Source of the DNA: Chitinophaga vietnamensis
Lineage (GTDB): Bacteria > Bacteroidota > Bacteroidia > Chitinophagales > Chitinophagaceae
Length of the DNA: 64,000 nt
Direction of reading: 5' to 3'
NCBI RefSeq assembly: GCF_902167635.1
Contig: NZ_CABHMS010000004.1
Span: 124,001-188,000 of the forward strand
Part shown: positions 43,752 through 53,600 of the stretch, in pieces
Numbering within the stretch: position 1 is the first letter of the stretch
Layout of the letters: the number at the start of each line of letters is the position of its first letter
Notes under the pieces: generated by a model
Told to the model about the DNA's origin: nothing
Databases searched by the model: none
The model's input: only the letters and a program-made list of their open reading frames with translations
Made by a program: the position numbers and the translations under genes

Positions 43752-45242
43752 CTACTGCCCTTTGATAAGGCGCATCACAAACTCCAGCTGCGTATCTTTC
43801 CCTGTCCGTATCATCCGGATATCGTCAGGCACGGCGATATCAGGCATCACACCACGGCCGGGCGTTAAGGGCGGGGTGGTGTAGTTATCGTAATACACCA
43901 TCGGGATGTTCAGCTCCACACGGGTATGGGGAAGCGGCATATGCAGAAAGGTGCCGCCATTGCCGCCGGCATAGGCGCCGGGCGTTTCTTCCCCGATCAG
44001 CGTAGCCACTTTGTTGGCCTTCAGGGCCGCCAGAAATTCGGATGTAGTGGAATAGCTCGCGCCATTCATGAGCACATACACTTTCCCATTGAAGGCATTG
44101 GCGGCCGGCTGTTGCTGCGCCACACCGGCTGCCATGGCTGCTTTGATCGTGAAGGTGCCATCGGGTTCCGGTATCAGCTCTTCATTTACCTGCTTTTTCT
44201 CTTCTTCTTCCAGATCGATGTAGGGCATGTATTCCGTGCTGCCGTCAACGATAGTATGCTGGCGCAGGTAGTAGCGCGAAGGCTGATGGATCAGATGAGT
44301 GAAAAGCAGCACCCCGAGGGTATCGGCGCCACCATTGTTGTTACGTACATCGATCACCAGGTGACGGATATTTTTCTCTTGAAGGGTACGCATGGATTCA
44401 TCGAGAAAACGGCCCATATTCATTTTCGAAACGGAGCCAAAGGTGTTGATGGTGAGCACGGCTGCCCGTAAAGAATCTACGAGCTCCAGGCGCCAGGGTT
44501 TTTGGCGGTTAAGCTCGCCACGCGGCGTATAGGTTTTCAATAGCCACTGGTTCACCGGGTTACCCGTGACCCACTTCCCCAGCTCCGCCACGGTAGCGGC
44601 GGGCACGGTAATAGTATGCACATGACCTTTATCATTGGCATAGGTGACACGGAAGGAATCCGGCCTGCCGATGTTCCAGTAGTATTGCATCATGAATTGT
44701 CCCAGGTTGAATTTTTGCACCTTCACATTTTTCGTATAGCCGTCACCGGGCATATAACTCAGCAGGCGCTCCCTGATATCAAGTATATTACGGCCATCGA
44801 TGGCGAGCAGCCGGTCAAAAACCTTCACGGTGGTATCACTGGTGCAGTTAAGGGAGATGTACACACTATCGCCGATCCAATGCGTGTTGAAAGGGAAGAA
44901 CTTTCCGTGCTGTTGATAGTACGCACCAAAGCCGGCCGGCGGGAAGGCGGCTGTATGCGCGCACCCGATATAGGCGGTAAGCCAGGCGCAGGTATTGTAC
45001 CATTCATAAAAAGGCATATCGGCATACAAGGTGGCATAGAGGCTGTCCATGGTACGATCTATATTGGCTTTGCTGTGGTAGCGGTAAAGACCTGGATGTG
45101 TTTTTTCGAGCGCTTTACGCATGGTCGTAAAATCTTCTTGTAATGCCTGAAGGGGAAATTTCTGGAATTGAAGGGTATCGGTTTGGGCGGTGGCCGACAA
45201 GAAAATAAAGCTCAGGAGGAGCAGGCATGGTAACTTTTTCAT
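43752..45242 (-). CDS. S41 family peptidase
   Basis: 496 residues from M-K-K-L-P-C (45242). The signal peptide ends A-T-A-Q-T. The C-terminal half holds the S41 (C-terminal processing protease-like) domain: H-L-V-I-D-V-R-N-N-N-G-G near residue 300 and the nucleophile region L-M-N-G-A-S-Y-S-T-T-S-E-F, followed by G-E-E-T-P-G-A-Y-A-G-G-N-G. The N-terminal part (T-H-P-G-L-Y-R-Y-H) is the usual Bacteroidota extension. A periplasmic protease; substrate unknown. Confidence 0.9.
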   Translation of the reverse strand: MKKLPCLLLLSFIFLSATAQTDTLQFQKFPLQALQEDFTTMRKALEKTHPGLYRYHSKANIDRTMDSLYATLYADMPFYEWYNTCAWLTAYIGCAHTAAFPPAGFGAYYQQHGKFFPFNTHWIGDSVYISLNCTSDTTVKVFDRLLAIDGRNILDIRERLLSYMPGDGYTKNVKVQKFNLGQFMMQYYWNIGRPDSFRVTYANDKGHVHTITVPAATVAELGKWVTGNPVNQWLLKTYTPRGELNRQKPWRLELVDSLRAAVLTINTFGSVSKMNMGRFLDESMRTLQEKNIRHLVIDVRNNNGGADTLGVLLFTHLIHQPSRYYLRQHTIVDGSTEYMPYIDLEEEEKKQVNEELIPEPDGTFTIKAAMAAGVAQQQPAANAFNGKVYVLMNGASYSTTSEFLAALKANKVATLIGEETPGAYAGGNGGTFLHMPLPHTRVELNIPMVYYDNYTTPPLTPGRGVMPDIAVPDDIRMIRTGKDTQLEFVMRLIKGQ

Positions 45243-45325
45243 GATAACAATTTGTCGCAAAGGTCGGGCGAAACAGGGGGCGCTCCTAAAAAACTGCTGC
45301 TCAAATCGCGATTTGACAACAGCTC

Positions 45326-46432
45326 TTATCCGCTACAGGAGCGCATTTGCAGAAATTGAGAAGGCGGCATGCCGGTGAGCTGCCGGAAGCTGCGTTGGAA
45401 GGTAGCCTGTGAATTGAAACCACATTCGAGTGCCAGCCCGGCAATGGTATATTGTTGCATATCGCTCTCCATCACCCGGCGTTTAAATTCTTCTACCCGG
45501 TAACTATTCACATATTCGTTGAAATTCATTTGCAGATGTTGGTTCAGCACCGCAGATATTGTTTTAGCCGGGATACCGGTGGCATTGGCTACGGCCTGTA
45601 AATTCAGGTCCGGCTGAAGGTACAGCCGTGCTGTTTCCATGGCGTGTTGCAGGGCGCGGATGGCCTGTGCGGTCACCTCTGCCGCTACCGGCTTCAGTGG
45701 CGCTGCCGGCAAAGGTTTCAACGATAGCAGGTATCCTTTGATGCTGAGCCAGTAGATGATCACCGTAAGGGGTAGATATACAGGATACCAGCCCATATAG
45801 GAGAGCAGATGATCGCGGGTTTGAGGGATGATATACGGGATGAGATAGAATAACCAGATGGCCTGGAAGTAACAGAAGAGCAGCGTGAGCTGGCGGGGCC
45901 ATTCGCGTATTTCCGTTGGCCGCTGCCGTTGCAGGTATCGTACCGCTGCGGCCACATAGGCGCTCACGGATATCCAGCGGGCAATATCCGTATATACGTT
46001 ACAGTTATCGATAAAGTCCCAGCCAGAGCGGCCATTGATCCATCCGGCTTTGATCATCGCCGCTACGGCATAGGGCAGCAGGTCCAGCGCCACAGGATAA
46101 AAATGAATGGCCTGCCGACGGCGCAAACGGAAATCAGGTTCCAGGTAACTCCTGATATAAAAATATAACAGTGGTCCTACAGGCATGATCACCACTAAGG
46201 GAAATATGTTCGCCAGTATATCCAGCCAGGCTGTCATGCCCAACCATGGCTCATTGATGGACATCGTGTTAAAGGAGGCCATCGCCAGTAGTATCAGCAA
46301 CAACGCCAGCAATACGTTGCTTTGCTTTACGGGTCTGCGGCATAGCAGCAATATAGCCGCAATAATGCCCTGCAAGGCGCCGAACAACACCAGGCTGCGG
46401 AAGAAACTGATCAGGAGGGAGGCAAACGTCAT
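45326..46432 (-). CDS. Membrane-bound AraC family transcriptional regulator
   Basis: 368 residues. The first ~230 residues form six to seven transmembrane helices (L-F-G-A-L-Q-G-I-I-A-A-I-L-L-L first). A C-terminal AraC-type helix-turn-helix follows: L-N-L-Q-A-V-A-N-A-T-G-I-P-A-K-T-I-S and I-A-G-L-A-L-E-C-G-F-N-S-Q-A-T-F-Q-R-S-F-R. Such 7TM-HTH regulators bind DNA from the membrane. The S41 peptidase lies 83 bases downstream on the same strand and may be its target. The YheT gene is divergent. Confidence 0.88.
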   Translation of the reverse strand: MTFASLLISFFRSLVLFGALQGIIAAILLLCRRPVKQSNVLLALLLILLAMASFNTMSINEPWLGMTAWLDILANIFPLVVIMPVGPLLYFYIRSYLEPDFRLRRRQAIHFYPVALDLLPYAVAAMIKAGWINGRSGWDFIDNCNVYTDIARWISVSAYVAAAVRYLQRQRPTEIREWPRQLTLLFCYFQAIWLFYLIPYIIPQTRDHLLSYMGWYPVYLPLTVIIYWLSIKGYLLSLKPLPAAPLKPVAAEVTAQAIRALQHAMETARLYLQPDLNLQAVANATGIPAKTISAVLNQHLQMNFNEYVNSYRVEEFKRRVMESDMQQYTIAGLALECGFNSQATFQRSFRQLTGMPPSQFLQMRSCSG

Positions 46433-46533
46433 GTAATGAAGATATAAAATATTATGGCTGTATTATCTCTGCTGGTGTGGTAGCGATTTGGGATAAAGGG
46501 CAAACTGTGCAAAAGCGGGTCAGATAAAAAATT

Positions 46534-46556
46534 TACATTTGTTTACCACAGTAAAC
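46534..46556 (+). promoter_or_regulatory. Promoter and operator palindrome before YheT-like gene
   Basis: TACATTTG (46534-46541) matches TAnnTTTG. It runs directly into a perfect palindrome GTTTAC-CACA-GTAAAC (46541-46556), which would cover the transcription start and leave a leader of only about 14 bases before ATG 46562. A bound repressor here would block initiation. No clear -33 TTTG. Confidence 0.45.
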
Positions 46557-46561
46557 TATTC

Positions 46562-47542
46562 ATGCCGGTTATAAATAATTCAGATTACGAAGCACCGTTC
46601 CTTTTGCGCAATCGCCATATGCTGACGATCTATCCGTCGCTGTTCCGCAGCATAAAGCGCGCCAACTATGACCGTATGCGGATACTTACGCCCGACAAAG
46701 ATTTCCTGGATCTCGACTTCAGCGCTGTTGGCGGCAAGCGTATTGTAGTGATCCTGCACGGGCTGGAAGGAAATTCCACCCGTAAATATGTAGTGGGCAT
46801 GGTGCATATCTTCAACGAAGCGGGTTACGATACGGTGTCTATGAACTTCCGTGGTTGCAGCGGCGAGCCGAATAAAAATCTGTGTTTCTATCATAGTGGT
46901 GAAACCGGCGATCTCGATACGGTTATCCATTATCTCATCTCCCTGAAAAAATATACATCGATACATCTCGTCGGGTTCTCGCTGGGCGGCAATGTTACCT
47001 TAAAATATATAGGAGAACGCGGCGACCGCATCGATCCCCTGATACGCTCTGCTGTGGCCATTTCTGTGCCCTGCGACCTGAAAAGCAGTTCCGCAGAACT
47101 GGAGAAACGGCATAATATGATCTACATGCAGCGCTTCATCCGCGAGCTGGGACACAAGCTGCAACTGAAGCAGGCGCAATTCCCCAACGATATTCACCTC
47201 GATGGTTATCACAACATCCGTTCTTTCCGTCAGTTCGACGACCGCTACACCGCGCCCCTGCATGGTTTCAAAGATGCGCTCGACTACTGGGAGCGTTGCA
47301 GCTCATTGCGTTTCCTGCAACAGATATCTATCCCCACCTTGCTCATCAACGCGCTCGACGATCCTTTCCTCGGAAAGGCCTGCTACCCCTACGATATCGC
47401 AGCATCCCACCCGCACTTCCATCTCGAAACGCCGCACAGCGGCGGCCATGTGGGCTTCGTCCGCTTCGGCGATGATTACTACTGGTCGGAACGCCGCGCG
47501 TTGAAATTCACTCAGGATTATAAGGATTTTCGAATTTATTGA
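46562..47542 (+). CDS. YheT-like alpha/beta hydrolase
   Basis: 326 residues. Alpha/beta-hydrolase of the YheT/COG0429 group. The oxyanion region is V-V-I-L-H-G-L-E-G, followed by N-F-R-G-C-S-G-E, and the nucleophile elbow is G-F-S-L-G-G-N. Later L-L-I-N-A-L-D-D-P and H-S-G-G-H-V-G-F supply the candidate Asp and His of the triad. The last codons (K-D-F-R-I-Y) and the stop codon lie inside the left arm of the 67-bp-arm hairpin, so the natural C-terminus may have been replaced. Acts probably on short-chain esters; exact role unknown. Confidence 0.88.
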   Translation: MPVINNSDYEAPFLLRNRHMLTIYPSLFRSIKRANYDRMRILTPDKDFLDLDFSAVGGKRIVVILHGLEGNSTRKYVVGMVHIFNEAGYDTVSMNFRGCSGEPNKNLCFYHSGETGDLDTVIHYLISLKKYTSIHLVGFSLGGNVTLKYIGERGDRIDPLIRSAVAISVPCDLKSSSAELEKRHNMIYMQRFIRELGHKLQLKQAQFPNDIHLDGYHNIRSFRQFDDRYTAPLHGFKDALDYWERCSSLRFLQQISIPTLLINALDDPFLGKACYPYDIAASHPHFHLETPHSGGHVGFVRFGDDYYWSERRALKFTQDYKDFRIY

Positions 47543-47655
47543 TTTTCGGATTTATTGATTTAATTGGAGCGGAGATGGCAATATTGTTCATCTCCGCTCC
47601 AATTAAATCAATAAATCCGAAAATCAATAAATTCGAAAATCCTTATAATCCTGAG
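47511..47655. repeat. Long perfect hairpin, GGATTT-word family (copy 2)
   Basis: Arms 47511-47577 and 47589-47655 are perfect reverse complements (67 bp) with an 11-base loop. The central part of the arm equals that of copy 1 at 3181 except for one base (GGAGCGGA against GAAGCGGA), and the partner arm carries the matching change. The left arm begins within the YheT-like gene. Confidence 0.93.
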
Positions 47656-47760
47656 TGCACCAATACACGAAGGGCGTGAAACAATGTACGAACGCTATTG
47701 CCACCAATGTGGCGGTGTGCGAAATTTGTAGTGTAATCAATCACCCCGAAAATCACGATC

Positions 47761-48563
47761 ATGTACCAACTTAAGAAAATCCCTTATACATTTTTACTGA
47801 CGGTCTTCTTCACATTGTTGATAGTTGCCTGCAAAAAAGAAGGACCTATGGGCCCGCAAGGGCCTGCGGGCGCGCAAGGTAATGCTGGCCCCGTGGGGCC
47901 GGCAGGGCAGAACGGCAGTATCATTTATAGTGGCAATGGCACGCCGGCCGGCACTTTAGGCGCCAACGGCGATTTTTATATCGACCTCTCCTCCTCTATG
48001 TTGTATGGCCCCAAAACCGCCGCAGGATGGGGTTCCGGATTTAGCCTCAAAGGCGCGACCGGAGCCCCCGGCGCGGCCGGTGCTACCGGCGCAACGGGCG
48101 CCGCAGGCAGCAAGATACTGTCTGGCAGCGGCGCACATATGGCTTCTCCAACTCTGCTAGCAGCTATACTTTCTATACCACCCGCTATTACGAGCGTACC
48201 AATACCAACATCACGCAATCTATCCTGGATGGTGGTATGGTGGCGGTGTATATCGCTCCTTATCAAAATAATCCCAACCAGTGGGAATCAATGACGTACC
48301 GCTTCAGCGATTTCACCGGCAATTATTACCATGTGTTCGCGTATGAAACATCCGTGGGGAAAGTGAGGCTGCATGCGTTCTTCGAACTGATCAATCACAC
48401 TGCTACGCTGCCCACGCTCAGTACTTACAATATCTACTCCTATAAATTCAAAATAGTAGTGGTGGCCGGCGCCATTGCCGCCCGTATGCGCGATACGCAT
48501 GTGAATTTCAACAATATCGATGAAGTGAACCGCGCTACCGGCCTCTGGATGCAGGGACGGTAA
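47761..48563 (+). pseudogene. Collagen-like lipoprotein, frameshifted
   Basis: The frame from 47761 encodes a lipoprotein signal (L-L-I-V-A-C-K-K-E-G), Gly-X-Y triplets (G-P-M-G-P-Q-G-P-A-G and G-A-T-G-A-P-G-A-A-G), then an S-G-S-G-A-H-M point after which the product turns into nonsense (V-V-W-W-R-C). The frame one base back continues the sensible protein, from about 48139 (G-F-S-N-S-A-S-S-Y-T-F-Y-T) through I-T-Q-S-I-L-D-G-G-M-V-A-V-Y to the stop at 48563. A one-base deletion near 48130-48145 (true mutation or assembly error) explains both. The intact form would be a surface-anchored protein of about 267 residues of unknown role. Confidence 0.75.
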
Positions 48564-48564
48564 T

Positions 48565-48643
48565 ATTTTTGGATTTTTGGATTTTCGGATTTTTAGATTT
48601 ATTTGTAGATATAAAAATCCGAAAATTCAAAAATTCATAAATA
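48565..48643. repeat. Imperfect hairpin, GGATTT-word family (copy 3)
   Basis: Arms of about 35 bases with a few mismatches (GGATTTTTGGATTTTCGG left; CCGAAAATTCAAAAATTC right) around a central ~8-base loop. It fills the space between the collagen-like gene and the sigma factor gene. Confidence 0.8.
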
Positions 48644-48648
48644 CCCAT

Positions 48649-49239
48649 ATGGAGCGAATGCCATTAGAAGAGGAAGTGTTGACCAGGATGAAAGAGGGAG
48701 ATGAGTCAGCCTTTTCCGGCATCTACCGGCATTATCATCCTGCATTGTATGTATATCTTTTGCGTTTCTGCAAAGTGCCTTCCCTGGCGGAAGACCTCGT
48801 GCATGATGTGTTTCTGAAGATATGGGAGATCCGGGAGCGTATCAATCCGCAGCTCTCCTTCAGCGCTTACCTGTACCGAATCGCACGTAACCACGTTTTC
48901 AAAACCATTCACAAACTGGCCACTGACCAGGAGCTGCGCTCGCAGCTGTTGTTGCAGCTGATGCAGCGGGAAAGCGAACATCCCGATGAAGCCGCACTGG
49001 CTAAAGAATACGACCGCCTGTTCCAGCAAGCCTTGGCGGGCCTCACCACTCAACGGCTCCATGTTTTCCGGCTTTGCCGCCAGGAAGGCAAAAGCTATGA
49101 TGAAGCGGCAGCCATCCTCGGCATCTCCCGTAATGCCGTCAAGAAACACATGGTACTGAGCATGCGGTTTATCCAGGATTATATCTACCGTCACGGCGAT
49201 ATCCTGCTGGCCGCTTTTATTGTGGCCAGGCTCCGTTAA
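48649..49239 (+). CDS. ECF-type RNA polymerase sigma factor
   Basis: 196 residues from ATG 48649; the frame is open further upstream, but that part is encoded by the hairpin repeat. Met at 48658 is an alternative. Region 2: L-A-E-D-L-V-H-D-V-F-L-K-I-W. Region 4: L-T-T-Q-R-L-H-V-F-R-L-C-R-Q-E-G with the helix-turn-helix Y-D-E-A-A-A-I-L-G-I-S-R-N-A-V-K-K-H. It begins the sigma-FecR-SusCD-GH16-GH30 locus and should drive it when the SusC receptor binds substrate. Confidence 0.91.
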   Translation: MERMPLEEEVLTRMKEGDESAFSGIYRHYHPALYVYLLRFCKVPSLAEDLVHDVFLKIWEIRERINPQLSFSAYLYRIARNHVFKTIHKLATDQELRSQLLLQLMQRESEHPDEAALAKEYDRLFQQALAGLTTQRLHVFRLCRQEGKSYDEAAAILGISRNAVKKHMVLSMRFIQDYIYRHGDILLAAFIVARLR

Positions 49240-49296
49240 AAATTTTTTTTTCAAAGAGGGGTACCCTTTTTCTTCGTTGCAGGATATTACTGATAT

Positions 49297-50460
49297 ATGC
49301 TGCATCCTGAAGAATATTACCAACAACTACTGCAAAAGTATCTCGCGGGAACGGTGACGCCCGCCGAGGCGGCCGAACTGTTCGACTGGCTACAGTCGGA
49401 CCATGCCCGCAAACCCTTGCTGGCCGCCATGCGCCAGGATTTCGATCAGGTAATGCAAGGCACGCACCAGGCACCGGAAGCGATGAGCAACCGCATCGAA
49501 ACGAAGCTGTTGCAGGAAATCAGCCGTGAAAAGGTGGCGCCTATGCGCCGCCGCAAATGGCTCGCCGCCGCCGCTGTGGCCGCGCTGGTCACCGTGGCTG
49601 CCGCCTTCTTCTTTACCGCCAGACAAACAAAAGCGCCCGCACTTGCACAAAATACCACTACCGATATTACACCCGGCACCAACAAAGCCGTGCTCACCCT
49701 CGCCGATGGCTCCACCGTTACGCTTGATAGCGTCGGCAACCAGGTGATACAACAGGGCCATACAATCGTTCAACAAAATAAAGGACAGCTGCAATACACC
49801 GCCAATACCGGAGATGCCGCCGCGGGCTACAACGTGCTCGCCGTGCCGCGCGGCGGACAGTTCAACGTTGTATTGCCCGATGGCTCTCACGTATGGCTCA
49901 ACGCCGCCTCCCGCCTGAAATATCCCACCGCCTTCAACGGTAATACCCGCACCGTGGAAATGGAAGGCCAGGGCTACTTTGAGGTGAAGCCCGATCAAAC
50001 GAAACCTTTCATTGTAAAAGTAAATAACATCGCTGTTCAGGTGCTCGGCACCGCCTTCGATATCATGGCCTATGCCGATGAAAAAGAACAACGTACCACC
50101 CTCATCTCCGGCGCCGTAAAAGTAATCGCAGGCAATACCGAGAAATACCTGAAGCCCGGCCAGCAGGCCATGATGGACAAAGAAACCGGCGCACTGCTGG
50201 TACGTGAAGCCGATGTGCAGGAAGTAACAGCCTGGAAAACCGGCTTCTTTGAATTTGATAATGCAGGATTAAGTACCATCCTGCGGCAGTTGTCGCGCTG
50301 GTATGATGTAGATATCCAGTACAAGGCCGGCAGCAGCGCCCGCCTGTTTGGTGGCCGTATCAGCCGTAACCTGCCACTGTCGGACATCCTGCACATGCTG
50401 GAAAGTACCGGCGCCAACTTTAAACTGGAAGACAGAAAGCTGATCGTAACAACAAAGTAG
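49297..50460 (+). CDS. FecR family anti-sigma factor
   Basis: 387 residues. N-terminal cytoplasmic helices with A-E-L-F-D-W-L-Q-S, a transmembrane helix (L-A-A-A-A-V-A-A-L-V-T-V-A-A-A-F-F-F), the FecR domain (L-A-D-G-S-T-V-T-L-D-S-V-G, then V-P-R-G-G-Q-F-N-V-V-L-P-D-G-S-H-V-W-L-N-A and V-L-G-T-A-F-D-I) and the C-terminal DUF4974 domain. It is 57 bases after the sigma gene and upstream of a SusC with an STN domain, the standard trans-envelope signalling arrangement. Confidence 0.93.
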   Translation: MLHPEEYYQQLLQKYLAGTVTPAEAAELFDWLQSDHARKPLLAAMRQDFDQVMQGTHQAPEAMSNRIETKLLQEISREKVAPMRRRKWLAAAAVAALVTVAAAFFFTARQTKAPALAQNTTTDITPGTNKAVLTLADGSTVTLDSVGNQVIQQGHTIVQQNKGQLQYTANTGDAAAGYNVLAVPRGGQFNVVLPDGSHVWLNAASRLKYPTAFNGNTRTVEMEGQGYFEVKPDQTKPFIVKVNNIAVQVLGTAFDIMAYADEKEQRTTLISGAVKVIAGNTEKYLKPGQQAMMDKETGALLVREADVQEVTAWKTGFFEFDNAGLSTILRQLSRWYDVDIQYKAGSSARLFGGRISRNLPLSDILHMLESTGANFKLEDRKLIVTTK

Positions 50461-50679
50461 CTAAATAAAAAAATGACCAAATAAAAGATCGCCACGTTTT
50501 CCACGACGCACCACGTAAAAAAGTAAAACTGATTAACAACATGACAACCGAAACGAGCTAGGGCGCGCTACGCCCAAAAAAAATCCGGGAGTGCTGCTAC
50601 ACCCCCGGAAGGTCCGGGCGTTCCTGAAATAAGTCCCTTACAAGAACCTTTTTCGTCATTTCCCAAACACTACAAAAGT
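50461..50679 (+). promoter_or_regulatory. Structured leader before SusC gene
   Basis: Between FecR and SusC lie several short hairpins: GGGCG/CGCCC (50561-50575) followed by nine A, and TCCGGG/CCCGGA (50584-50609). They may adjust SusC expression relative to FecR. No box matching a sigma consensus that I know is seen. Confidence 0.3.
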
Positions 50680-53600
50680 ATGCAATTAAACTTTAGTGGT
50701 ACGGTTTCCCCTTGCCGGAAATTGCTATCAACCAAAATGTTCTGCGTTATGAAATTGACCGCCTTTTTGCTGCTCGCAGCATGCTTACACATCAGCGCAA
50801 AAGGATTGTCCCAGCAGATCACACTTTCAGAAAGAAATGCTCCCCTTAAAAAGGTGCTGAAAGAAGTAGCCCGCCAGGCGGGGATTTCTGTGGTGTATGA
50901 TGAGACCTTGCTGGCTACTGCCAATCCTGTTACCATCCACGTCAGGAACGCGACGGTGAAACAGGCGCTGGATGAGGCTTTGGCCGGACAGCCAGTGAAT
51001 TACCTGATGGAAGATAAACGCATCACGCTGGTGCGCGCGCTCATCACCCGCATCGACACTTCCATCCTCGTAACAGGTACTGTAACGGATGAAAATAATA
51101 GCCCGATCATCGGCGCTACCTTACGCGTACAAGGCGCCAACACAGGAGCGGTGACAGATGCCAGCGGTAAATTTTCTATCCATGTGCCGGGTATGCGCGC
51201 ACAGCTGGCGGTATCCTTTATTGGCTACAACCCGCAAACAGTGGCCATTAGCGGCACTGTGCTGCATATACGCCTGCAGCCTTCGCAAACGGCGCTCACC
51301 GAAACAGTGGTAGTAGGTTATGGCGTACAAAAGAAAAGCGTGGTAACCGGCGCCATCTCCAGCGTACGCGCCTCCGATATCGAGTCGCAGCCTGTAACCC
51401 GCCTGGAGCAAGTATTACAGGGCCGTACCTCCGGTCTCACGGTAACCTCCAGCTCCGGCCAGCCCGGCTCCGGCGCTTCTGTACGTGTGCGTGGTATCAC
51501 CTCTTTCAATAACAACGATCCGCTGTGGGTAGTAGATGGGGTAGTGGTAGATAATGGCGGCATCGGCTACCTGAACCAATACGATATCGAATCCGTGGAA
51601 GTGCTCAAAGATGCTGCCTCACAGGCTATCTACGGTACCCGCGCCGCCTCCGGCGTTATATTGGTGACCACCAAAAAAGGGAAGGCCGGAAAAATATCTG
51701 TCAGCTACAATGGCTACTATGGCGTCTCAGCGCCTGCGCGCAAGCTGAAACTGCTCAACGCCACCGAATACGCCATCCTGCGCAATGAAGCCTCCGTAGC
51801 CGATGGCAAAGGCATCGTATTCCCGAATCCTTCTTCACTCGGACAAGGTACCGACTGGCAGGCACAGATTTTCAACAACCACGCCAAGCGCCAGAATCAT
51901 GAGATCAGTGTGAGCGGCGGCAGTGAAAAATCCACTTTCTATTCTTCCTTCGGATACCTGCAACAGGATGGTATCGTAGCCAGCGATATCTCCAGATATC
52001 AACGCGTAAGCCTGCGGCTGAACTCCTCCCACAAGATCACGCCCTGGCTTACCTTCGGTGAGAATGTAGGTTATGCGTACGACAAAGCGCTGGGTATCGG
52101 CAATACCAACAGCGAATTTGGCGGGCCGTTGAGCTCTGCCATCAACCTCGATCCTACTACGCCGGTGGTGATCACAGATCCCAATGTGGCTAACGCTGCC
52201 CCCTATACGAATGTGGGCATCCGTAAAGATGCGCTGGGCCGCCCTTATGGTATCTCTAACCAGGTAGGACAGGAGATCATCAACCCACTGGCCTATATCA
52301 GCACCCATCTCGGTAACTATAACTGGTCGCACAATATCGTCGGCAATGCCTACCTCGAAATAGAGCCAATAAAAGGTCTCCGCTTCCGGTCTACCGTAGG
52401 CGCCAAGATCGCTTTCTGGGGCAATGAAACTTTTACGCCCATCTCCTGGCTCAACTCTTCCAATGTGAATAGCCGCACGGCTTTCAACAGAGGCCAGAAC
52501 CAGGGCTATAACTGGAACCTGGAAAATACGCTGTCGTATACACGTAGTTTCAATGATCACAGCTTTACCGTGTTGCTCGGACAAGGCGCGTATATGGACA
52601 ACCGCACCCGCAATACCAACGTGACTTACTTTGATATGCCCGTGGATAATTTCAATGACGCCTCCATGAACTACAATGTGCCTTCCGACAAGCGCGTGTC
52701 TTCCGGTGGCGAAGGCGTGGATCACCGCGTAGCATCATTGTTTGCACGTTTGAACTATAACTATCGCGAGAAATATTTATTCGAAGGCATCGTGCGCCGC
52801 GATGGCTCTTCCCGCTTCGGTCCCAGCTATTCCTATGGTACCTTCCCTTCTTTCTCACTGGGATGGGTGCCTTCCAAAGAATCTTTCTGGCCGCAGAATA
52901 ACGTGGTGGACTTCCTCAAATTCCGCGGCGGCTACGGCGTAGTAGGCAGTGACCAGATCGGCGATTTTGCGTTTATGTCTACCATCGGTGGCGGCAGAAA
53001 CTATGCCTTTGGCAACACGGGCAGTTACCTCATCGGCTACAGTCCCAATGCGCCTTCCAATCCCGATCTGAAATGGGAAGAAACCCATCAGACCAACGTC
53101 GGCTTCGAAGCCGCGCTGCTGCGCAATTTCAACGTATCGTTCGATTGGTATGTGAAGAAGACCAAGAACATCCTCATGAACCCGCGCATCCCGGATTATG
53201 TAGGCGCTATTTCCAATCCTGCCGCTAACGTAGCCGATATGAAAAATACCGGCGTGGAACTGGAACTCGGCTATCACAACAAGATCGGCGATGTGGATTT
53301 CTCTGTAAATGGTAATGTATCGTATGTGAAAAATACCGTGGTGAACCTGGGCCGTGGCGTAGATTATCTTTCCGGCGGACAGAGCTTCCAGGCCAGCACC
53401 TATCCCATCACGCGCACCGCGGTGGGCCAGCCTTTCAACTCCTTCTACGGATTCAGAACGCTGGGCATCTTCCAGACACAACAGGAAATAGACAGTTATG
53501 TAGATCAGAAAGGTAACAAGATACAACCCGATGCAAAACCCGGCGACTTCCGCTGGGCGGACCTCGACGGCGATGGCAAGATCACAGATAAAGACCGCGA

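Noticed and set aside
48237-48563. Independent 108-residue gene
   Set aside because: Its frame continues sensible protein sequence upstream of its Met, matching the second half of the collagen-like lipoprotein; it is the downstream part of a frameshifted gene.
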